Assembly: GCA_032358165.1 (NCBI GenBank)
Contig: JAALGY010000052.1
Span: forward strand, 558,001 to 622,000
Source: Diplosphaera chodatii
Lineage: Eukaryota; Chlorophyta; Trebouxiophyceae; Prasiolales; Stichococcaceae
Direction of reading: 5' to 3'
Length of the DNA stretch: 64,000 bases
Shown here: positions 24,310 through 37,784 of the stretch, piece after piece
Numbering within the stretch: the first letter of the stretch is position 1
Layout: every line of letters starts with the position of its first letter
The notes under the pieces: generated by a model
What the model saw: the letters and a program-made list of their open reading frames with translations, nothing else
Databases searched by the model: none
What the model was told of the DNA's origin: nothing
Program-made: the position numbers and the translations under genes

Positions 24310-24618
24310 GAGGGGTTCAACAACAGCAGCAACCTGTGTACACTGTCACTTAGTATAGTGCGGTCAAGTGCCGATGTATGTCACAATGCAAACTGTCGGT
24401 GTCGCTGTGTCGTGTGAGCCACGATGCGAAGGCATGTAAAGGACAGGCCACATTGCTGCTTCCAGCCAACTGCCGCCGCTGGTCAACAGGATGGAGGCTC
24501 AGCTGAAAATGTCTGCTCTGCTCCCATCCAACATCATCCTTTCATCCTGGACCAACAGCAGAATCACAAGAAACCTGAGCTGATCCATACACGCTACAAA
24601 ATGATGACAGAGTAGCTA
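24310..24618. other. Intergenic stretch
   Basis: Upstream of MED31 and downstream of the RING-H2 gene (both minus). Nothing coding is seen. Confidence 0.4.
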
Positions 24619-26519
24619 TCAGGCCGGCGCGCTGCCCGCCACCAGTGGTGCATTGCACATCGGGCATGCAGCGGGCCGTGAGTAGTCTGTGCTGCTGAGC
24701 AGCCACCGGTCGATGCACTCCTGCGGCAGTCAACTTTGCACGGTCTGTCATGCATGCTGTTTGCACAAGGTGCATGTCCTCGCCTTCGAGCCCTACTGTG
24801 AGTACCAGCTACACACGGTAAGCTCACCAAGTGGAAGGTGTGCGAGCAATGCAAGCGGCGCAGCACATCACCTGGACACAAGCATACACACTGGCATTGG
24901 TCACGGACAGCTGAGGGCATACCATATATCTCATGATCAGAAGCTCGACAGCAAGACGATGGACACCTGCTACACAACTTGATGTGGCTCACCAGCTGCA
25001 TAGTCCTCACAGCAGATGCTGCAGGCAACATCACTGGACGGGCGGTCCGCGAGCAGGGCATCAACCAGCTCCCCCTTTTCTACTGCTTGCGGCACTTCTC
25101 GTCCAGCTGACCGTAAACGTGCCTGCACAGGATGTTTAACGATTTGCTGCCACTGCCAACACACCTGGGTGTTCAGATCATTCATAGCACTCCTGTGCTG
25201 TGTGTGGTTGAGATCGTAGCCCAGGGTTGGCGCATGTCGGCAGACGCTGTACTTGCAGCTGTTCTTCGGAATGCCCTGTTCTCAGGCTCAGCTTGGATAA
25301 CCTACATTGGCCACTGTGGGTGAGGTTGCTGCTGAGTGGGCAGGCTACCTTCAGGTCGTGTGCGGACAGCACCATGAGCTGCTCGCGTCCGGCGTACTCC
25401 TCTGCCGGCATCTTGTGCAGGATGCTGATCACCTCCTCAAAGCGCTGCTCGTGGCTCTGAGCACCCCTCCTGCCCCTCTGTGGTCACGAGTAGTCATATC
25501 TCATGAGCATCACATCGCCGCGGCATAGCAGAAAAGCCTGCACACTCAGACCCTCCAATCATCCGGGCATACATGCAGTGGTCACACGACACACTGGTAG
25601 CTACGACCAACTGGGTTGTTGCCATGATCTTGCAGACAGCCACCTGGCCGCTGCCCCGTGCTCTGGCGGGGTCCCCCGGCAGCGAGAAGATCCGCCTCAC
25701 CAGCCGCCGCCACCCATGCCGCTGCACCTGCACATGTAGCATGCACTGCTCAGCTTGAGCGACCGTCTGATGGCGCTCGTCGACGAGCAGCTGCAAACCC
25801 TGAGACGCCGTTGATGCCCGCTGCTTTGCACCTGTGAGGCGGTCCACGCCAGGAGGAACAGCAGCACCGCCGGCAGCACCCCAGCTATCGCCAGGTCCAC
25901 GAGGCTGATGCCTGCGCGGTGGCGGAATGGGTCTTCTGTGTGTGGTGCACCCGGTCATCACTTGCTGTGCGCCTGCCAGTGAAGCATCACTGCTGATCAA
26001 AGGACAGCAGGCTTGCCTGCTGCTGCGCGGCGTTGGGGAGAAAGCAACCGTGTATGAAATGGCTGCCGTGCGCCTTCAATGCGCTGCCACTCATCTGGCC
26101 GTAAGACCTGCATGCCGATGTTCCTCAGTCATGCTGAAGCGCAGCCAGCGCGCAACCGTACAATGCCGTCGGCAAGCAGACGAGTACTTGACAACTAGCG
26201 GTACGCATCAATCCCCATGCCCTACATCTCACAGAGCCCCTTTCAAACATTTACAAAACATCAGGCTCACCGGGAGCAGCAGCTCCCGCAACAGGTATAT
26301 GAGTGCCATGAAGGGCCGCAGCACATTGGGCAGGATCAGCGGCGCGAAGAAGAGCAGCGGCGCCAGCCACCACGGGCCATCTCCAGCATACACAAACACG
26401 GCCGGCATGCAGCTGGACAGGCGCTGCAGCAGCGTGTCGTAGGTTTCAGGTGTCAGTGGCGCTCCCCAGCATGCTGCTCTGACGCTACACTGCAAGCTGG
26501 GCCGCTCAAGAGGACGTGA
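24619..26519 (-). CDS. Membrane-anchored RING-H2 E3 ubiquitin ligase (5' end unresolved)
   Basis: Seven coding exons close in phase: 26519-26255, 25911-25832, 25799-25644, 25456-25349, 25122-24993, 24871-24828 and 24720-24619 (TGA). The first two hold hydrophobic stretches, WWLAPLLFFAPLILP and, across the junction, SLMFCISLVDLAIAGVLPAV followed by LLFLLAW, which should span a membrane. A helical region follows. A SAP-like motif (ARLRSAGREVPQAVEKGELV) precedes the C-terminal RING. That ring is C-x2-C in DVACSICCEDYAAG, then C-x-H-x2-H-x2-C in LHCSHTFHLEC, then CPMC; it is the H2 type with a longer than usual gap before CPMC. The ring is pieced from three exons, one of only 44 nt. The open frame reaches back past 26519 without an ATG; the first in-frame ATG is internal at 26409, so an upstream exon is expected. 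Confidence 0.75.
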
Positions 26520-27043
26520 CTGCAACACGAAAGGCAAAGTGGTGCATATCCTGCAGATTCAGGCTTGTAGAGTAATTAGCATCAGCGGAGATGCCGCTGC
26601 ATCTGCCGCACCGCGGTCACGCAATGCAACCAGTGCTCAGCGGCGCTCAATGCAGATCAAAGTCACTGCGGTCGATATGCACTATCGTTGTCATAACTTT
26701 GTGAAGTGTGACAACCAACAGTGCAGGAAGTGCACAATGCAAGCAGGCCATGCTCGCAGGTTGCATCCTGGTAGATTGCATGCACAATTGCACATGCTCA
26801 TTTCGTCATTTGCCACCTCAGCGCCTGGCTGGATTCGCCTTGCTCAGCTTTGGCCGTGTACATTTCAACTTGTTCTCGTAAATCCCTCACATACCCAACA
26901 GCCAACGCGACGCAGCTGCAACACCGCTTATCAGCTGGCCTGAATCAAGCAAATGCTCGCCATTTTCATACTATTTTGCAAGCCTTAGGCAGGAGTCCCT
27001 GAATCAGTTTGACTCTTGATACTTCGTTCAGTGTCGCTGTTCG
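26520..27043. other. Divergent region between the RING-H2 and M48 genes
   Basis: It should contain both promoters and probably the missing first exon of the RING-H2 gene, which I could not place. No other coding signal. Confidence 0.4.
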
Positions 27044-29426
27044 ATGACGCCGTTGCACAGTGGCAGGCATGCTACAGCAGGGTGGGCCGCACGGTCGCAG
27101 TACAGCGTCATCCAGCTCCAGGCAGCGCATCTGCATCGCTTCCTGCATCATCTAGAGCGACGTAGCATCAGAGGCAACTACAGATCAGGCAGCCGAAATG
27201 TTGCGCCGACCGTTGCCTCGGCTTATCAGGACAGTACAGCCGAGGACATCAGGACCGCTGCGACGCCGCGGGTGGCAACCTTCCGCGGCCTGTCTGGCGA
27301 CGACTTCAGGTCCGCAATGCGAATGCTGCATGAAACACGCGTGCAGTCCCTGCAATATGATCTGCATGCGCTTGTACCATGTAGTCACATGGAGTTGGCA
27401 TGGTATGCAGCAGTATCGGACGCTTCTGGTTATGCTGCCCACAGGCATCCACTCGACCAGCAGAACACACGGCTGCTGCGGCTGCTGCCCGGACTAGAAG
27501 GGCTGATTAAGGGGCTGATTGGCGGGGCTGGCGAAACCATCCTGCTGCTGGAGAACATGGGCAGCAGCATCCTCGTTGGGCCGGAGCAGGTGGGGCCTGG
27601 ATTCATGCTGATGGATGTACATGGGGTACGATGCTGTGTGCGTGAGCATGCAGCATAGTTTCCGCACTGGAATATGAGTGTCACAGGCAGCGTGGTGTGC
27701 ATGCAGCTGCCCAGCTTGCACCGGAGCATGCAGGAGGCAGCCAAGATCCTGGGCGTCGAGCCGCCCGAGCTGTACATCCGGCAGGTGGGGCACCACCACA
27801 TGAGGCATACAATAACGAATGCCGCTGGTCTGTTGCACTTCCAATCACGGCCCAGCAATGGCCAAAGGCAGCGTCTCAGGCTCTCAACGAAGTGCTGATG
27901 CCTGCCATGTCAGGCTGCTTGAGCCGGGTGTTTCCTGTTTGCAAAGTCGCCCACCCCTAACGCCTACACCCTGGCGGTCTCGGGGCGGCGGCCGTTTGTG
28001 GTGGTGCACTCCGCGCTGCTGGAGCTGCTGACCCCGCTGGAGGTGCAGAGCGTGCTGGGGCACGAGCTGGGGCACCTGAAGGTGCGGCACATTCAGCAGG
28101 TTTTAGGGCGGCCGGGTGTGCACTCTGCGGCAGCTGCAGGGTCAGCATGGCGCCGTGCTGCCCACCCCACAATGTCGTGCGCCCTGCACAACAGATGCAC
28201 ATCACAGAAGCAACCAGTGCATGCACATGCACCATACGGAGCGCTGCTGGCGCAGTGCGAGCACGGCGTGTGGCTGAACGCGGGCGCGCTCGCGTCCAGC
28301 GCGGCCGCCACGCTGCCCTTCATGTCGACGACCCTGGAGGACGGGCTGCTGCGCTGGCTGCGTGCCGCGGAGCTGACCTGCGACCGCGCCGCGCTGCTGG
28401 TGGCGCAGGTGCACGCCGTGGCCAGCTGTTGTTGCCACACAACCCTGTACACGCACATCTCTACCATGCCTGCACCTCACGCAAACTTCGTTGGCTTGGG
28501 TGAGCAGCATGGGGCCATACCTCCTTGCTGGTGCGGTTGGCGTTACAATGCCCTGATGCCGCCATTTGTTGGGCGCTTCGTCCATGAGACCCACTTTGAT
28601 GTGCCAGCCACAAAGCAGTTGGCCCGTTTGTATTATCATAGGCAGGTGTCGGCCTGCCCATGCTGAGGAAGGTCTACATGTGGTGTGTGCAGAAGGGTGC
28701 GTGCACACTCATGTGGTCTGCTCTCTCTCTCCATTGCAGGACCCGCGTGTGGTGGTGTCGGCGCTGATGAAGCTGGCCGGCGGCTCGCCCTCGCTTGCCA
28801 AGGAGCTCAACGTGGACGCATTCTTGCGGCAGGTGCGAACTTCAAGCGCAGCACAGCAGAGCGCCTGCAGAGGGCCAGGCACTTGACCCCCCGGTTGGCC
28901 CCTGTCGCTTCGCCCTCATGGTCGATTGTATCGTTTGCATGATATGAGGGTTTCTTGATGCAGGCGCGATCATATGATGAGGTGTCGGCCAGCCCTCTGG
29001 GCTTCTACCTCAGGTGAGGTGCCGTCAACAGCAGACACCGGCTGATCACAGTGGCGCGTCAGTGCTTGCAGACTTATGAGACTGCTTCGTCTGCAGGAAT
29101 GCCCAAACCCGGGCTTTGTCACATCCACTACCTGTGCTCAGAGCCAAGTAAGCATATCACATCATGCATGTCATCTGCCTTGGGCCTGCTGCGTACAGTT
29201 CCCACTGTGATATGCTAGCGTGTGCCACTTCTGTGCCTGATACAGCAGCTCCTGATGGTGCAGGGAGATAGATGGCTGGGCGCTGAGCACGCAGTACCAG
29301 CAGCTGCTGCAGCGCAACAAGCAGCACGACAGTAGCCAAGGCAATGGCGTGCACAGTAGTGGTGACAGCAGCGGTGCGCAGCGTGGCAGCAAAGAGATAC
29401 GTGTACCCATCACAAGCGCAGAATGA
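27044..29426 (+). CDS. M48-family zinc metallopeptidase, probably plastid
   Basis: Nine exons (27044-27309, 27445-27589, 27707-27784, 27947-28081, 28256-28408, 28740-28832, 28964-29013, 29097-29147, 29264-29426) give 377 residues with perfect phase. The zinc site is HELGH at residues 202-206; the third ligand is probably E247 in RAAELTCDRAAL. Flanking blocks HPLDQQNTRLLRLLPGLEGL, PNAYTLAVSG, DPRVVVSALMKLAGGSPSLA, and SHPLPVLRAKEIDGW match the conserved plant and cyanobacterial M48 subgroup. The N-terminal 75 residues are basic and Ser/Arg/His-rich with few acids, fitting an organelle transit peptide. All introns here are GT-AG. A TGTAA word at 29456-29460, 30 nt after the stop, may be the poly(A) signal. 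The start ATG is the first in frame, but an extra 5' exon cannot be excluded. Confidence 0.9.
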
Positions 29427-29646
29427 CTTTGTTCAGCACCGCATCTCGCGAACACTGTAATTTTGTTGACTCAGAAATGGTCTTGGAGTCGTTGCCCTAT
29501 CTGTTGCAAGCGCAGATGCCCATCAGTTCTGGAACAGCACTTCGTGCAAATACCAAGTCAACTGTGCTGCTGTTGTATTCAACGTGAACGATCGTGCGTA
29601 GACAAGACCTAACAGCGATGCGTGAATGTTCAAAAGTGCAACCTGT

Positions 29647-29650
29647 AAAA
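29647..29650 (-). terminator. Pol III T-run terminator of the permuted tRNA
   Basis: On the minus strand a run of four T lies 5 nt after the end of the 5' half, where an RNA polymerase III transcript of the permuted gene would end. Only the run itself is seen; the role is inferred. Confidence 0.55.
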
Positions 29651-29655
29651 GGATT

Positions 29656-29740
29656 TGTGAGACACATGTGATAACCGACTACACCATCCAGACATTACCA
29701 ATGTTGTCTGAACCCAGGATCGAACTGGGGACCTTGTGTG
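29656..29740 (-). tRNA. Circularly permuted tRNA-Val(CAC) gene
   Basis: Read on the minus strand, the 3' half comes first (29740-29705), then an 11-nt linker (29704-29694), then the 5' half (29693-29656). Joined 5' to 3' they make a 74-nt tRNA. The acceptor GTCTGGA pairs with TTCAGAC over 7 bp (one G-U). The D arm GTGT-AGTCGGTTA-TCAC is of the standard valine type. The anticodon stem TGTGT/ACACA has 5 perfect pairs around the loop CTCACAC with anticodon CAC. The variable loop is AGGTC and the T arm CCCAG-TTCGATC-CTGGG has 5 perfect pairs. The discriminator is A. The break falls at 37/38. Flanks form a bulge-helix-bulge: CTCA (29661-29658) pairs with TGAG (29746-29743), with 3-nt bulges CAA and GTC whose standard cuts give exactly these ends. 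TTTT at 29650-29647 can stop Pol III. No ordinary colinear tRNA can be drawn here. Confidence 0.94.
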
Positions 29741-30193
29741 ACCTCAAGTTGGCGCGCTGGCGCAACCATGAGATGGCAGCTTGCTATTATTTACCATTCA
29801 TATACTACAAAACAAAAGTTTGTCGAGGCCATTCGAGGCGAAATCTGCCTTCTGTTCAGCGCGCTTTTTGCCTACCCGCCCGCAACGATGCGCGCACCGC
29901 CATATATTCCAGCGGCAGATGTGTCTTGCTCAGCCTTCACCTGACTAATCTGCAGCGTTCCTGGGTCCAGTTGCTTCTGCTATTGTGAACGTGATCATCA
30001 CTCGCGATCACGGGCCAGTTGCATTGGTAGTATGAAGTTTGGGCGCTAGGTACCCTGATGTGACGAGCTCTTCATGACAATATGTCAGCAACATCTGTTT
30101 GCGATCCACCGCCTGCCGCCTGCCAGATCGTTTGTCTTTATAGCTTGCACCTTGCAGTACTCAACCACGTGGCGAGCGTTTGCAGCGGGGATG

Positions 30194-35953
<5,760 letters not shown>

Positions 35954-36413
35954 CTCAAATGCACATTTTCGACAATTGAAGGTGTATATTGGGTGAACTC
36001 GCTCTAATGCTTGCAGAAATGCGATAATCAGACGTCATCATACGAAGAAGGCCTCTGCTAGAGTGCCTCAGCAGCAACTGCGGCACGCTCCGCGACACCT
36101 ACATCCTGTGTACATATAGGCCTGCATAAGACAGATCGGGTGGCGTGCGCTCGGAAAACATATCAACGTCAGGAAGCGGTCCAACAGATGGCAGATGTTA
36201 TCAACATGCCATCGTGCGAGACAGAGATACCGAGCGCTAATATCAGGCATCAGGCATGATGACATAAAATCAACGTGGCAGCCCCGCAGATTTTACTGAT
36301 GCAGCGCGCGTGTTTGGCGTCACTCACCCCTTATAGCTTGCAAAGCAGACGATATATAGCCTCTGTATCGCTTGGAGGCCAAGCTCCGTCGCTAGGCCGC
36401 GCGCTGGGCTGCG
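35954..36413. other. Divergent promoter region, DEAH helicase and heme oxygenase
   Basis: The region separates two head-to-head genes. Apart from the TATA-like word at 36353-36358 I see no element I can name. Confidence 0.45.
36353..36358 (+). promoter_or_regulatory. TATA-like box of the heme oxygenase gene
   Basis: TATATA lies 56 nt before the start codon of the heme oxygenase gene, a fitting distance for a TATA box and a short 5' UTR. This is inference from position and sequence only. Confidence 0.4.
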
Positions 36414-37274
36414 ATGGCTCCAGTCATGGCAGCCCGTAGTCAGGTGTTGGCCCCGGGCCAGACGCGCTCGCAGCTCGCAGCCCGCTGCACGCTGCTGCAC
36501 CAGCGACGAGGGTCCCATGCGCTGGCTGCCTCGCTCTCAGCACCTCGCAGGGGCGTCGGCCTCCAGATCACAGCCCACGGCACCGGCGCAGCAACTGCGT
36601 CAGCACATAGCAAGAGGCCGAGGCCCGGGGAGAAGAAAGGCTTTGTTGAGGAGATGCGCATTGTGGCAATGAAGCTGCACACGAAGGACCAGGCTCCCAA
36701 GGAGGGCGAGCAGAAGGCAGCTGAGAAGCCGTTCCCGAAGTGGGAGCCGACGCGGGAGGGCTACCTGAAGTTCCTGGCGGAGTCCAAGGCGCTGTTCTCG
36801 ACGCTGGAGGACATCGTGGAGGCTGCCCCACACCCAGATTACAAGCGCTTCCAGAACACGGGCATCGAGCGCAGCGCTGCACTGGAGCAGGACATTCGGT
36901 GGTTCCAGGACACCTACAACCTGGAGGCTCCGGCCGTGACAGAGGATGGCCCTGGCGAGGAGTACTCCAGGCTAGTGCAGCGGCTGGCGCGGGAGGACCC
37001 ACAGGCGTTCCTGTGCCACTTTTACAACATCTACTTTGCGCACTCCGCCGGCGGCCGCATGATCGGCAAGAAGGTGTCGGAAATGTGCCTGGACGGCGCG
37101 CAGCTGCAGTTCTACCAGTACGACGGCGAGCTGAAGGAGCTTCTCGAGAAGGTGCGGGACAATCTGAACGAGGTGGCGGAGACGTGGACAGACGAGCAGA
37201 AGGAGCACTGCCTACAGGAGACGACAGAGTCGTTCAAGTACTCTGGCGCAATCCTGCGGTCCATTGCTCAATGA
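36414..37274 (+). CDS. HO1: Heme oxygenase, plastid (biliverdin-forming, HY1 type)
   Basis: It opens heme with ferredoxin as reductant to give biliverdin IX-alpha, iron and CO; biliverdin feeds bilin synthesis. The 286-residue frame is a single exon, unlike almost all neighbours. The first 70 residues are Ala/Arg/Gln/Ser-rich, a plastid transit peptide. The mature part begins GFVEEMRIVAMKLHTKDQAP, where the His near residue 89 is the expected proximal heme ligand. It continues with KWEPTREGYLKFL, the FLCHFYNIYFAHSAGGRMIG distal-helix block, FYQYDGELKELL and FKYSGAILRS, all diagnostic of plant and algal HO1. A TATA-like box sits 56 nt upstream and the gene is divergent from the DEAH helicase. 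Confidence 0.95.
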   Translation: MAPVMAARSQVLAPGQTRSQLAARCTLLHQRRGSHALAASLSAPRRGVGLQITAHGTGAATASAHSKRPRPGEKKGFVEEMRIVAMKLHTKDQAPKEGEQKAAEKPFPKWEPTREGYLKFLAESKALFSTLEDIVEAAPHPDYKRFQNTGIERSAALEQDIRWFQDTYNLEAPAVTEDGPGEEYSRLVQRLAREDPQAFLCHFYNIYFAHSAGGRMIGKKVSEMCLDGAQLQFYQYDGELKELLEKVRDNLNEVAETWTDEQKEHCLQETTESFKYSGAILRSIAQ

Positions 37275-37784
37275 GCACAGCAGCCACAGCATGCGCTCTG
37301 AAGTGATGGTGGTCTAGTGGCGGCGGCGCACGGTCTCCGGCCTGTGACGTGTGGAGGATGAGTTGTGGTGGCAGCAGTGGAAGCGTTGCTGTGGGCAGTC
37401 TGCAATCCTTGAACCAAGCAGGCAAACCAAGTGCTACACAACGACCGTAGAAGCGGTCAGTGCAAGGACGAATACTTCGAAACAGCTCGCTTGACACATT
37501 GCCACCCTGCCAGAACATTGGGACAAAACTGAACACTTGCAATGCCGGACAAAAGGCTGCCCCTGTACCCCACTTCGTTCAGTGGTCCCTGCCTCCATCT
37601 CCATGTGATCAGCGGAGTGAAACGGATGGCATCCAGATCACCATGTGGCTCAGCAGTGCCATGCACCACCCCGTGGCACAAGATGCACGCATGAGCCTTA
37701 TGCAGCTGATCAGCATGACACGCTGCAGCGCTGTGCCTCGCGGCACGGTGCTGGCCCAGCAGACCAGGCCCCGTTTGCAGCACG
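37275..37784. other. Convergent 3' region
   Basis: Between the stops of the heme oxygenase (+) and the SR protein (-). No gene seen. Plus-strand open frames here and across 37785-38566 are shadows of the RS domain. Confidence 0.4.

Larger units (their letters stand above)
29427..30193. other. Convergent region around the permuted tRNA
   Basis: Between the M48 stop (+) and the DEAH helicase stop (-). Besides the tRNA, minus-strand AT-rich sequence (TAAATAATA) near 29785-29795, about 45-55 nt upstream of the tRNA, could serve as a TATA-like element. A 120-codon plus-strand open frame overlaps the tRNA and is treated as chance. Confidence 0.45.

Noticed and set aside
26520..26537. Start of the RING-H2 gene at 26537
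   Set aside because: That codon is TTG, and a good acceptor lies at 26520, so an upstream exon is more likely.
29700..29770. T arm alone read as a tRNA-derived SINE or tRNA pseudogene
   Set aside because: The missing 5' half was found just downstream with full pairing and a bulge-helix-bulge, so a permuted gene explains it better.
29626..29988. 120-codon plus-strand open frame overlapping the tRNA
   Set aside because: It reads antisense through the structured tRNA halves and shows no conserved motif or splice context.
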